Source: Annulohypoxylon bovei var. microspora
Lineage: Eukaryota > Ascomycota > Sordariomycetes > Xylariales > Hypoxylaceae
Assembly: GCA_022836615.1 (NCBI GenBank)
Contig: MU405300.1
Location: 93,710 to 157,709 of the forward strand
Direction of reading: 5' to 3'
Length of the DNA stretch: 64,000 nt
Shown one piece after another: positions 13,289-23,324 of this stretch. A program made the position numbers and the translations under genes. Position 1 is the first letter of the stretch, and each line of letters begins with the position of its first letter. The notes below the pieces were generated by a model. That model made no database searches, had not been told where the DNA came from, and saw nothing but the letters and a program-made list of their open reading frames with translations.

Positions 13289-14503
13289 ATGGAGCGAATT
13301 CATCATAGTATGTCTGGCCTTCGAGGTTTGGGAACCGATGCTAATTGACCGAACAGTAAACCCGTTCGCGAAGCGCGATTCTCATAGCAAGAACACGGTC
13401 ATAACTTGGTATGTGAAGGTGTCCAGCATCGAGAATTCAGGATCTCGGCCTGCATATATGAAATAACTAACCTTGTGGCAGTATGTGGTTATATGCTTTT
13501 ATTATTGCGAATCTCCGATCCTCTACTTTCTCATGCGAAATACACCAGAAAAATAGGGCTGGAACCTGTGGACATAGTATTAACAAAGAGCAGACAAGGT
13601 CTTGACATCAATCACCTGGCTGCTATCCATTATCGTCTCAGTCTACTATACCTTCAAGAAACCTCATGATGGTGTCTGGGCTCGTCGAAAGATATGGCAT
13701 CAGAACGATGCGTTCTACACGGCATTCCGACTGAATTCCATCATCACCAGCATCTATTGGTAAGGCTAAACCAAGCACACTGTATCTTGAGTTGTTTTCC
13801 CTGACAGTTACCCTTCGATTAGGATCGTTCTCTTCGTCCTCCAGGGAGGATACATCGCCCATCTATTCTCCGGAACCGTGGAACACGTGAATTCGGCTTG
13901 CTCCGTGGGCAGTCACTTCATTGTTAACAATCTGTTCCACTTCGCCTTCGTGATGTTGTTCGTACGCTCTTACTTCGGCTGGGCGGAGCTGTTCATCATT
14001 CTCAACTTCTTCAACCTGAGCTCGCTATATTTCCGCCATCCAGGTTACGCTCGGTTTATTCACACGCCCGTCGTATCGGGACCGTTGGCATGGACTTTTG
14101 TCGCAATTTACTGGAACGGGGCTATCATGGTGCCTCATCCCGACTCACTTGTTGCCCGTATCTTCGGTAACATTTTCATCTGGTCGATCCTGGTATATGG
14201 CCTATTTTTCATCGTTGTTTACAAGGTTAGTACTTTTGCCATATCTAGATTCATACGTAGATTTAACGCCTGTAGGACTATACCATGGGCTTTAATCTTA
14301 GCGTCCTGTCAGCGGCGATCGGAGTATCCCAGTTCTTGCGACAGGTCGTTGCGTTTCAGTGGATATTCGCCTTCATCATCATGGCCATTCTCTTCGTCGC
14401 TACCCTCGTGGTTGCTGTGCCTGCTGCGACCGGCAGAGGTATCAAGTTTGCAAGAGCTCGTGAGGGTGATACCGAGCGAGCTCCACTCCTTGGTGAGAGT
14501 TAA
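13289..14503 (+). CDS. fungal DUF1774 multi-pass membrane protein
   Basis: Modelled as five exons, 13289-13307, 13357-13418, 13599-13759, 13823-14225 and 14276-14503, giving 290 residues. Exons 3-5 are secure: GT-AG sites with correct phase join IWHQNDAFYTAF, then VGSHFIVNNLFHFAFVM, then DYTMGFNLSVLSA. Exon 1 encodes only MERIHH plus one base, followed by NPFAKRDSHSKNTVITW. The intron between exons 2 and 3 is uncertain: the best donor GTATGT at 13409 does not give an open phase with any nearby acceptor, so I chose GTGTCC at 13419. About six hydrophobic segments are seen, from the WLLSIIVSV region to a last one near residues 235-260, then a short basic/acidic tail. The family is fungal, of unknown function, probably in an internal or plasma membrane. 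No function can be assigned. Confidence 0.82.
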
Positions 14504-15025
14504 GCATCGCTCGGGGAAAATGCTAGGAGTCCTTGCTGGTGGATGATATGAGAGAGGTAATTGGGAAGTATGATACTAAGTAATATCTCTGCTCACTCGG
14601 AAAATGAGGATGCTCTTGCCTAGCTGCCTAGGTACACTGTCATTTCAGGTGTCCTTTTTCGCAGCTCGACCGGTGCGACGGCGTTGGTAGGCTGATGGGC
14701 AAGACTTATGGGAGCGACATATCAAAACTGAATCATTAATTTGTGGTATTCGGTCATGTTATTTTTCTACGTAAACAAAATATGTTGACGAGGTTGATTT
14801 TTGAAGATTTAAAGTTATTCGATGTTCTACATAGAACCTTGAACCTTGTCATTTCAGTGGGGTGATAACGATAAGGACACGGTACACCCCACTATCCCGG
14901 TTGTAGCAGCGTGGTGACGCTTGAAACTTTTGAAATTTGAAAAAATAAACTCACAATAATCACATATTCCTACACCTCCTATAACTTATATTGTCCCCTG
15001 GAAGTCTTCTTCCTGATTTTCCATC
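14504..15025. other. short intergenic spacer
   Basis: This is the spacer between two plus-strand genes. It contains the 3' end of the DUF1774 gene and the promoter of the AcpS-type gene. Nothing else is recognised. Confidence 0.5.
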
Positions 15026-15763
15026 ATGTCGCTCCCTAAGCTCCCGAAGCTTAGCATTGGCACGGATATTTGCCAAATATCAAGAGTCTATAATATCCTA
15101 ATTACTGACAAAGCAGAGAAATTTGTTACCCGTATTCTCACTGAGGAAGAGCGGAGTCGCGGTCGGGGCTTAGCGATTTACAACACCGTCATGAACAAGA
15201 GACCCATATACAAGAACCCCTTGACGGATACAATAAATAAAGATTATATGTCTTTCAGGTTGCAACGGGCAATCACTCAGGCTTCCCATTATCTGGCTGG
15301 AAGGTTCGCGGCGAAGGAAGCGGTTATGAAGGCCTATAAGTACCGCAGGCTTTACGTCTCAGATATCGTCATCGCTTATGAGAACACTCGGTATCCGAAG
15401 CCAGGAGTTGACGAGTCCTCCAACCGCCTTGAAGAGGAATTGTCGAATTCGGAGGCAGAAGTTGACGAGTTCTCCGCCCCCCTTAAAGAGGACCTTTCCA
15501 ACTCAGAGGAAGTTTCGAATTCGGACGGACCGTCCAACCCCAAGTCTGCCGATTCTCGACGGGGGAAACCGGGAAAAATCGCCGAAGTTTGGGGCCCGCC
15601 GATCGCCATCATCAGAGGCGGGGGAATCTACGAAGATGTAATTGTGCCCATCAGTATCAGCCACGACGGGGAATATGCTATTAGTTCGTGCATAATACCT
15701 TTAGAGGAGCCAAAGCTCCTGAACAGCGTAGAGTCCGATGACAAACAATCCGAAGTGGACTAA
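15026..15763 (+). CDS. AcpS-type 4'-phosphopantetheinyl transferase (PPT2-like)
   Basis: A single exon of 245 residues. It transfers 4'-phosphopantetheine from CoA to a carrier-protein serine; the free-standing AcpS type in fungi usually serves the mitochondrial acyl carrier protein. The three family motifs are present: IGTDI at 11-15 with metal ligand D14, GRFAAKEA at 92-99 with E98, and ISISHDGEYA at about 209-218. Between motifs two and three, residues about 127-182 form an acidic, Ser/Asn-rich low-complexity insertion that contains an imperfect duplication (VDESSNRLEEELSNSE, then VDEFSAPLKEDLSNSE). Bacterial AcpS is about 125 residues, so the insertion and an extra segment around 45-85 account for the excess length. 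The start ATG is the first in frame and no mitochondrial presequence is obvious. It lies in tandem with the DUF1774 gene, but with 0.5 kb between. Confidence 0.88.
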   Translation: MSLPKLPKLSIGTDICQISRVYNILITDKAEKFVTRILTEEERSRGRGLAIYNTVMNKRPIYKNPLTDTINKDYMSFRLQRAITQASHYLAGRFAAKEAVMKAYKYRRLYVSDIVIAYENTRYPKPGVDESSNRLEEELSNSEAEVDEFSAPLKEDLSNSEEVSNSDGPSNPKSADSRRGKPGKIAEVWGPPIAIIRGGGIYEDVIVPISISHDGEYAISSCIIPLEEPKLLNSVESDDKQSEVD

Positions 15764-16466
15764 GCCGGGCTCTGACGTCCCTCTACACCCGACACATACG
15801 ACGCAGCTTCTCCTTGATGCATGCACGAAGTTATTCACCGAGAAACCAAATCTGTATGGGCAATGCTGACTCAGGCCTGGATATAATCTCCAAGAGATCC
15901 CGGTTAGCATGCGGTCTTTCGTACCTGGTAGGCTGCACAGTCAACTACCTACCTACATTCTAGGCACGTCGAAGAAGGTGTTAGAACTTGGGCTTGAGTG
16001 AAAATCCTGCTATTTTCACTTCAAACTCCTGAGGTTGTTACCAATATTAAGAGGTGGAAATACGATGGTAGCCAATGGCCATCATCTCTCTGTATCCGTA
16101 TGAAATAAAATCTCAAAAATGTCGAAACATTGAAGCTAATTCTTTCGTGTTTTCTTTATATGTTTTTCGTGCCTCTGCTAGCTGTACATACCTCTTAGCT
16201 TGAGCTCCAACGATCTCCAAGTACTCTTAGATATCTACTCTGCATGTCTGCACTAACTCTACCTAGCATCCTGCATGTAGCGCCACTTTGACCAATTGTA
16301 AACTCTGATAACCTGACCGATCTTTTAAGCTTTCTTTTTAATAAGTCATACTGCCCCGCACAACGTCGAGGCGCTATGGCCTTTTCCTTTCATTATAAGG
16401 CCCAATAAGAGCATGGAAATCCATCATCGAAGCATCGGTAACTCCGCAATGGCCGATTTTGAGTGA
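15764..16466. other. intergenic spacer before tRNA-Arg
   Basis: No coding frame of note. A 69-codon minus frame overlaps the end of the upstream gene and has no domain. The stretch is otherwise unremarkable. Confidence 0.45.
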
Positions 16467-16573
16467 GACTGCTTGGCGCAATGGTAGCGCGCGGTCCTCC
16501 TATTATACTGGGTTGATCCCGTGAAATAGGTAGTGATAGACTGAGGTTGCGGGTTCGAGTCCCGTGGTGGTCG
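16467..16573 (+). tRNA. tRNA-Arg, anticodon CCT, with 35-nt intron
   Basis: The acceptor stem GACTGCT pairs with GGTGGTC (three G-T wobbles) plus discriminator G. The D stem GCGC/GCGC encloses AATGGTA. The anticodon stem CGGTC (16492-16496) pairs with GACTG (16539-16543). The T arm is GCGGG-TTCGAGT-CCCGT. The loop reads C-T-CCT-A before an intron at 16503-16537, the canonical position after base 37. The mature tRNA is 72 nt. Anticodon CCT (16499-16501) reads AGG arginine codons. Internal A and B boxes are part of the structure, and a pol III T-run follows. Confidence 0.92.
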
Positions 16574-16579
16574 CTCTTC

Positions 16580-16584
16580 TTTTT
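16580..16584 (+). terminator. pol III terminator of tRNA-Arg
   Basis: A run of five T lies seven bases after the mature 3' end, the normal RNA polymerase III stop signal. Confidence 0.8.
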
Positions 16585-17334
16585 GCACTTCTTGCTCTTG
16601 ACAATTCCTTGATAGTCGTTTCTATTTCACGTTTCTTTTGGTGTTCTGAATACTTCCATTAGATGTTTAAGAAAACTTCTCTTGTGAATGCACTTTCCCG
16701 AAACAAGACCAGTCATTTTTTACTTGTTAAGATTTCGAAGTTACTATTATTTATCCTAACCTTTTATCACATTAGATATTCATATTGCAATACTAGCACG
16801 AGAAATTCAATGCATCTGAAAGACATTGACTAATTAAAATATAATTTCTATAGAATATCGTAGTGATGCAAAACTATGTCGTTAAAGAATACTCTGTCAT
16901 TTATTTTTATGACTATGTACCTACCTAGTAGTAGAAATGGATCTTAGTCGTATCGTTCCTGACCGTTCCTCACATCGTCAGACAGTCTAGAAAGCTACTG
17001 GAAACCACGTCCTGCAATTCGGTACTTGCAGGTACATTGAAACGCTAAGGTAGGATCGGACATATCAGATCTTCCTAACCTTAAAGTCAATTAGGTTACA
17101 GAGCCTCAACAAGGTTCTAAGGTTATTTAGTGAGCTTCCGTACATAAATAAAACGAACTACAAATTATCAACTCCAACTGCATTTTCCCAAGGTTCTTAC
17201 TATCAACATTTCGCAACATTGTCGCGTGCAAAAATTCACTATCGAAAATTTAGTGTACTTAGGTAACTAACGAATTGAGTCATCTAAATTTTTCATTTCT
17301 TTATTCATAAATACCTAATACCTGGTAAATCACC
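16585..17334. other. intergenic, Bre2 promoter side
   Basis: About 750 bases with no open frame of note. The last part is the presumed promoter and 5' UTR of the Bre2 gene, whose start sits in a strong context (CACCATGG). Confidence 0.45.
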
Positions 17335-19166
17335 ATGGCTACTGATGTGGATCTACCAAAACGACAAATCACCCCAGTCCCAATACCTACCATCCCCGTA
17401 TCCGTTCCCCAGAAACGACCTCTCGAAGACGACCACGCGCCTCCCGTTTCCTCGCCACTTAACCCAAACCCCGATGTAAAACCTAGCAAATCTCTGTCGC
17501 ATGACGACGTAGCAGTCATGGCCCGCGAGAAACCTGCTAGGAATAAGAAGGATGCCACTAAAAAACGAGAATCTAAAGCTGGACCCGGCCTAGAGAGCTC
17601 TAGAGCAACGCCTGACCCTAAGATCAAAGAGCTTCAGCTACCTCCGAACGAGTCTTCGCCTCTGCGCTATAAGTTAGCACCTCCGAAGCCTTCTGATTTC
17701 GAAACAGCTCGAGGTCCTGTATTTACTCCCCATCACGAAATCACCACCACGGATGGATCTACCATCCAATTCTACGAGACATCAGAACAGTAAGTCGTGT
17801 CTACAATGCTACTATCGCGGCTTCCTACTGACATATAGCCAGTGTCTTCAACAAGAAGAGCTATCATTACCTACACTGCATAGCCGACCCAGCCTTCCCT
17901 TCTTCCTTCTACTATCGACAGACCGAACCCGAACCCTACGGCGCCCATATCAGCTTCGAGGATGCCGCTACCCACATGTACATGGACCAATTGGGCCGAC
18001 ACATAACGACAGACAAGGGTTTTAGATCGGCAAGAGCCAATGTTGCTATTCGCCAAGGCCGATGGTATTGGGAATGCAAAATTACTAAAGGTACTACTAA
18101 GAGCAATGCGGATGGAAGCGTCGAGTCGCACGGCCACGTGCGTCTAGGATTTGCGAGACGCGAAGCTTCGTTAGACGCGCCGGTCGGATACGATGCGTAT
18201 AGTTACGGTATTCGAGATGTGCAGGGTCAGAAGGTACACATGTCGCGACCTAAGGACTTCTTCCCTCCCGGCGAAGCGATCATGGAAGGCGACGTAGTTG
18301 GACTCGAGATCCAGCTACCGTCGGAGCACTTACACAGAAAGGTCGTCCAGGGCCAGTATAACCCGGCGGTGGACTCGTTAGACGATGAAGAGTCGGTTAC
18401 GGAAACGGCCAACATCGTTCGGGATAGAATACCCATCCGCTTCAAGCAGCACATCTACCTCGAGAAGATCGACTACCACACGACCAAGGAGCTCGAAGAC
18501 CTCATGAACCCGTCCCCGGCGGGTCCCTCCGGCACGATAGGCAGTAGGCCAGCCGATCGCCCGAACCCGAACCACCAGGTGCCGGCCCTGCGCACGCTGC
18601 CTAAGTCGTGTATCAAGGTCTACAAGAACGGCGTGCTGATGGGCACAGCCTTCACCGACCTGCTTGCTTTTCTTCCGCCGGCCTCGAAACCGCAGGCCCA
18701 GGTGGGCGCTAGAGAGGGCATGGATGACGGCATGGCCGGGTACTACCCCACGATCAGCGTGTTCCGCGGTGGTGCTGCCGAAGTAAACTTCGGGCCGGAT
18801 TTCTGGTACCCTCCCCCGGGGTACCTCGACTCCAACTCCAAATCCAACACCAACCCATCTGACCCCGATGGCGATGGCGATGTGGAAATGGTCGACGTAG
18901 ACACCGTCAAAGTTGCTGCTCCTTCTACCTCCACCTCCATTATCGCCGATAATAAGGACAGGGATACGATCAAGTCAGTAGCAGAGCGATACGACGAGCA
19001 GATCGTGGAGGACGTAGTAGCAGACATTGTCGATGAGGTGGACTTCTGGATGCGCGACGGCGCCCGCGTGATCGACCGCACGGGCGGTAGGGATGCCAAG
19101 GCCGAGACGACGGCTGGCATCGCGCCCGCCAGGGAGGAAATCAAGGAGCTTGTGCAGGACGACTAG
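17335..19166 (+). CDS. bre2: COMPASS subunit Bre2/Ash2 (SPRY domain)
   Basis: Two exons, 17335-17789 and 17843-19166, give 592 residues; the acceptor is the CCAG at 17839-17842, which restores HVFNKKSYHY. Bre2 (Ash2 in animals) is a core subunit of COMPASS, the nuclear histone H3 lysine 4 methyltransferase, and helps stimulate Set1. The N-terminus (about 1-110) is basic and disordered. A SPRY fold spans roughly 196-475: THMYMDQLGRHITTDKG opens it, WYWECKI and GHVRLGFAR follow, and VFRGGAAEVNFGPDFWYPPP closes it, with a variable insertion in the middle. Residues about 531-562 (RYDEQIVEDVVADIVDEVDF) resemble the Dpy30/Sdc1-binding helix of Ash2/Bre2. The frame stays open for 92 codons after the stop (see the next entry). 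It is convergent with the downstream membrane-protein gene. Confidence 0.93.
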
Positions 19167-19445
19167 AACCCGTCACGGTCTGCGACTACGAGAATTACCT
19201 TCCGGACGCGCAAGAGCCCTGCTTCTCCTGCTTCGGATGTGGATGTGGATGTGGATGAGGACACAGAGAGTGAATTGAGTGAGTTGAGCGAGAGCGACGT
19301 GGAGGTAGAGAAACCTCTGCCGAGCCGGGTTCGGAGTCTAAGACCTCGAAAGGCGATGGCGAAGGGGAAGGAGAACATGAAGGGCAAGGTGAAGAAGAAC
19401 GTGGGACCTACGGGGGACAGACGGGCGAGCCTTAGGAAGAGATAG
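19167..19445 (+). other. in-frame open extension after the Bre2 stop
   Basis: After the TAG at 19164-19166 the same frame runs 92 sense codons to the next stop at 19445. Its product would be low-complexity: a GAT-GTG repeat (DVDVDVDE), then SELSELSESD, then a strongly basic Arg/Lys tail ending SLRKR. No splice pair that removes the stop in phase was found. It could be 3' UTR that is open by chance, a tail kept in other strains, or rare readthrough. I do not call it a gene. Confidence 0.4.
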
Positions 19446-20255
19446 GGAGGGTGTTTAACGGCTACGTGAGATTTGGGGGACTGTTGACTTGGCTTGGCTG
19501 GGCTTGGTCTCTTGCTTTGATTTGGCCTTCATAAGAAACTAGGAGCTGAGACGTGCGTGTAGCTGAGGCAAGTTGAGGCAAGTTATTGGATGGACACTAT
19601 CACAAGTTGCGACAACCTCTATGAACTAAGCTAGCTAGCTAGATACGCAGCAAGACAATGAAACACCGCATAATTTCTTGCTGATATGACCTGAGAGTAA
19701 TAAGATGTGCTCCCTCTTTCTTCAATTTACTATGGTGATCTATGAATGCATACGAGGGAAGTCTTTAGCCTAATCAAACTACACCTCTCAACTCACTCAC
19801 ACACAAGTCCAAATAAAACCCTTACATCCATTCATTCATTCCATTATTCTCATTTCAATTTTCATGTCTACATCTATTCATATTGCTGCTCACTTATTCA
19901 TCATCACCCCCTCAAGCCGCCTCCAATCTTTTGAAGTCGTCAATTCGTATTTTATTTAGCAAGCCACCGTACCTAACGCAACGCAACGAAAATCTATCAT
20001 CCCTCGCATATAAAACGTATAACGTATAAGCTAAGCACATAAAGCAACCGGGTATCTTCATATTACAACCAACGATCCGCCAAGCGTAAACCCCCTCGTG
20101 ACCTGTCGTAGCCTCTCGTAATCTCGTGAGTGGTAGGTAGATAAGTAGGCCGGATCAGCCTTAACCTTTTCCATCCTTTTCGAGTTTTCCTCTTTCCCCT
20201 AAGCCCCCTTCCCCTTTTAAACCGCGAGGCCCTTAGAGCCAATTTTTTCTCATTT
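19446..20255. other. convergent intergenic region
   Basis: This region holds the 3' ends of two converging genes. It has short direct repeats such as TTGAGGCAAG and CTAGCTAGCTAG, but no gene or RNA I can support. Confidence 0.45.
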
Positions 20256-21644
20256 TTACTTTGTGCCGTTTGCCTCCGATGCCGGGCCAGACACAGAAAT
20301 AGCCGGTTGTTGCAACTGCAACTGCGGCTCGCTCGGCACGCCCTCGATACGGGGCACGCTCTTCACCCCATTAGCCTCCTTGGCCTCTCCATCATCTACC
20401 TCCTCCACCTCGCCGATCACAACCCCGCCCTCTCCCACGGCCGCGTCCGCCGCCGCCGCAGCCTCCTTCTCGAGCCGCGTGTCGCGGCCCCTCTTGTAGC
20501 AGTACCACAGCATGCTCAGCAGCAGAAACACGGCAACGCTCCAGAGCACGTTCGTACCTATGAACGCGGGGAAGCGGGTCTTCAGCACGTTGACGATGCC
20601 CTTGAGCAAGCCGACGACGGCGCCAGGCTTCGTGACGAGCTCCATGAGATTGCCGGGGCTGAGCATCTTCTTAGCGCCCTCCTCCTCCGCGACCTTGAGG
20701 CCCTGGGCCTCGGCGGCGACGGCGAGGAGCTCGGGGGCCAGGGACGAGGTCAGCTTGTCGGGCAGCTGTGCGACGAGCTTCTTGAGGCTTTTGGGCAGCT
20801 TCTCGTAGGAGCGGGCGAGCACGCCGTCGCGGTCCTCGATCAGCCCGACGAGGTCGCCGTACGCCGTCGGCACGCCGTTGACCAGGTCCTTGAGCACCTG
20901 CGTGAACTTGCGCAGGGTCTCGGCCGACTCGCGCGAGAGCGAGAAGGCCTTGTTGTCCGTCGACGCCGCGAGGTTCAGGTCCTCGAGCACCCGCGCCATG
21001 TCCGTCTCCTCCTTCTGCGCCTCCTGCTCCGGGTCCGCGTCCGTGGTCGCCGAGGGGACCGCGAGGTGCTGGTCCTTCTTGTGCGACTTGTTCTCGTGCT
21101 TGTCGCCGGGCTTGTGCTTCAGGCTCATGTTGCGGGAGAGGTTGGTGACGAAGGCGAAGCGCTTGGGCTTGTGGTCGGGTTTCTCGCCGTCCTTGTCTTT
21201 CCCGTTGGCTTTGTCTTTGGTCTTGCCATTGCTGTCCTTGGTAGGAGCTTCTTGCTTGTTACCGTTGCTCCCGTCTTTGCTGGCGAAGCTAGATGCATCG
21301 CTATCTAGGTCGATAATAGGCGTCTTGACACGTGGGGGTAGAGGTGGTGGGGTTTCGTCGTCGTCATCGCCGTTGGGGATGCTAGAACCTGATGGAGAGG
21401 TAAGTCTCTCGAGAAACTTCTCGTCCTCCTTGTCGAGGATAGGCATACCCTCCGCGGTCTCCAAGACGAAATCGGGGAAGCTAGAGGACTCGGAGGTCGA
21501 GATTGCGGGACTCGATATCGTTGTGTCCCCGACTTCCTTCCCCTTCCCCTTCTCTTTCGTTCTCTTCTCTTTTTCCAAGCGCTCCTTCTCGGCCTTCTCT
21601 TCCCGATGCTTCTTTAGTTTCTTGATAGTGAAGAACTCGAGCAT
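20256..21644 (-). CDS. conserved fungal protein with one C-terminal membrane segment
   Basis: A single exon of 462 residues. The N-terminus MLEFFTIKKLKKHREEK leads into a Lys/Glu-rich charged helix, then a long disordered Ser/Pro/Asp and Lys-rich part to about residue 200. A conserved-looking helical region follows at about 205-360 (ESAETLRKFTQVLKDLV, VPTAYGDLVGLIEDRDG, YEKLPKSLKKLVAQLP). A single hydrophobic segment at about 364-385 (LWSVAVFLLLSMLWYCY) is followed by positive charge (KRGR) and an acidic Ala/Glu/Val tail. I recognise the N-terminal motif and layout as a family spread in Pezizomycotina, often labelled ring-like in databases, but see no Cys/His zinc pattern here. Membrane location is inferred and the function is unknown. 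The 3' half is GC-rich, which creates long antisense shadow frames. Confidence 0.8.
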   Translation of the reverse strand: MLEFFTIKKLKKHREEKAEKERLEKEKRTKEKGKGKEVGDTTISSPAISTSESSSFPDFVLETAEGMPILDKEDEKFLERLTSPSGSSIPNGDDDDETPPPLPPRVKTPIIDLDSDASSFASKDGSNGNKQEAPTKDSNGKTKDKANGKDKDGEKPDHKPKRFAFVTNLSRNMSLKHKPGDKHENKSHKKDQHLAVPSATTDADPEQEAQKEETDMARVLEDLNLAASTDNKAFSLSRESAETLRKFTQVLKDLVNGVPTAYGDLVGLIEDRDGVLARSYEKLPKSLKKLVAQLPDKLTSSLAPELLAVAAEAQGLKVAEEEGAKKMLSPGNLMELVTKPGAVVGLLKGIVNVLKTRFPAFIGTNVLWSVAVFLLLSMLWYCYKRGRDTRLEKEAAAAADAAVGEGGVVIGEVEEVDDGEAKEANGVKSVPRIEGVPSEPQLQLQQPAISVSGPASEANGTK

Positions 21645-21940
21645 CTCGGCGATTGGTGTCGTGGACGGTCGGGATGCGATTTTGATTTTTGACGATGAGA
21701 GAAAGATGAAAGAAAGACAAATTAAAAAGCAATTGATATAAAACGCAAACTTAATACCCCAAGCCTGTTTTATCTTTGTTAGTAATAATATAAATGATTG
21801 GCCAATATCTCAAGATGGAAGTGTTGAATCAGGGTCGCTCTGTCAGCAAGGGCGCTTCGAGCTCCGATTCTTGGCGTAGGTCATTGCACAGCCACAGTTA
21901 TCTGTGGCGAAAGCTCCCCTTAGAAACCCCCACCACTTTA

Positions 21941-22780
21941 GGGGGCGTTTTGCGCGAGAAGTTTTGATTAACTTATGGCCCGTGACACCCTAGCACATAA
22001 GTATGCAAAATCGAGTCTGAATTATGGGGCAATCCCCACCAAAATTCAGACCAATCAACGCAAATGTGGATGTTGGTAAGTCTTTAAGTGTTTGTGGTTG
22101 CTTATTAAATTATAATATTTCAGTATTTAATTTAAATTATGAAGCTATTCGCAACCTTACCGGCTAGTAAAGCTGCGAATAGCCTCATAAGTCAACCGGT
22201 TAATTGGTCAACAAATAATCAATCAATCAACCAATCAATCAACCAGTCAATCAACCAATCAATCAACCAGTCAATCAACCAATCAATCAACCAGTCAATC
22301 AACCAATCAATCAACCAGTCAATCAACCAGTCAATCAACCAGTCAATCAACCAGTCAATCAACCACCTCCAGGGCTGCGCAACCAGTCAATCAACCACCT
22401 GCGCAACCAGGGATTTTAGTGGTTAAACGCGCTGTACGAGATAATCATGCGCTATAATTATGCCCTGTAATTATACGCTATAATTGTGCGCTGTAATTAT
22501 AATAATATCACTAATACCCCCTATAAATACAGGGAATTTAGTGATTTAACACGCTATAAAGTTGTAAATAAGCAGCCAAAAAAGTGCTTATAAAATATCT
22601 ACAAGTATAAGTTTTTTCGATGCAAACGATTGGTTAAAAATAAAGTACTGTGGGACGATCCACCAGCAAAATTACAGTGGGTTTCAATCTACTGATACTC
22701 CCAAACGCATGGCTTAATTTTTTGCTTAATACCCACTATTCACCATAAGTTAATCAAAACTTCTCGCGCAAAACGCCCCC
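21941..22780. mobile_element. PIF/Harbinger-like MITE, 840 bp
   Basis: Perfect 38-bp terminal inverted repeats lie at 21941-21978 and 22743-22780, starting GGGGGCGTTTTGCGCG. The flanks are a TTA direct repeat (21938-21940 and 22781-22783). TIRs opening with G-rich sequence and a 3-bp TWA target duplication are hallmarks of PIF/Harbinger elements. No transposase is encoded, so it would be a non-autonomous (MITE) copy mobilised in trans. Inside are a 12-bp tandem array, a 10-bp palindrome pair (GCTATTCGCA at 22143, its complement near 22173) and AT-rich filler. The identity of the TIRs suggests a fairly recent insertion. Confidence 0.85.
22215..22397 (+). repeat. 12-bp minisatellite inside the MITE
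   Basis: About twelve to thirteen units of the 12-mer AATCAATCAACC / AGTCAATCAACC, with the two variants partly alternating, run to about 22364. A short further copy at 22383-22397 follows the word CACCTCCAGGGCTGCGC. On the plus strand it reads Asn-Gln-Ser-Ile repeats, which is a by-product and not evidence of a gene. Confidence 0.9.
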
Positions 22781-22783
22781 TTA

Positions 22784-23324
22784 GATCTCGTTTGCTCCTA
22801 TCAAGGATCAATAGGCTCAAGATTCGATTCCAGAATTTATCATTTTGTGCATATGTAAACGTATCAAAGAGGCGCAGTAAACTAGGTTAGTAATTATGTA
22901 TCTATAAAAATATAGGAGGCCTCGTCAAAGACCAGCCTTGGAACTCCTAGCTATTGTCTAAAATGAAAGGTTCAGTCATAACTCCGGCCCTGCTTCTCTA
23001 AGATGATATTTTCGCACTTCAGTACAGCAGCATAGTCATAAATAGAAAAAAAATCATATGAGAACTCACGAGTAGAACCAGCATAACGTAGACAGACGTA
23101 GAATCCATTATTTCCATTTTCATGGGAACATATTATTCCCTAGGGTATCTAAGCAGGCCCCTTTCCTTTTCCCAATTCCATTTCCATTTCTCCTTTTCCG
23201 ACCAGCCATAGTCAAAGTCAACGTAGAAGTACAGCGGCAGCATTAAGCACGGGCAGCCCCGTCTCATATCTCATCACCACCCACAAGTAAGGTAGTATAA
23301 GATAGGGCAGAATAGGTAGTCAGA
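22784..23324. other. intergenic, no gene seen
   Basis: This is the sequence between the MITE and the 3' end of the Nse1 gene. No open frame or repeat of note. Confidence 0.45.

Noticed and set aside
20307..21308. 333-codon plus-strand frame, and a further 287-codon frame at 20878-21741
   Set aside because: Both lie antisense to the 462-residue membrane protein, whose composition and motif layout are protein-like. The plus frames are Arg/Leu- or Ser-rich, typical of shadows in GC-rich coding DNA.
22200..22400. CRISPR array
   Set aside because: The repeat is a continuous 12-bp minisatellite without unique spacers in a eukaryotic MITE.
22139..22426. 95-codon frame rich in Asn-Gln-Ser-Ile repeats
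   Set aside because: It is a translation of the 12-bp minisatellite inside the MITE; no gene context.
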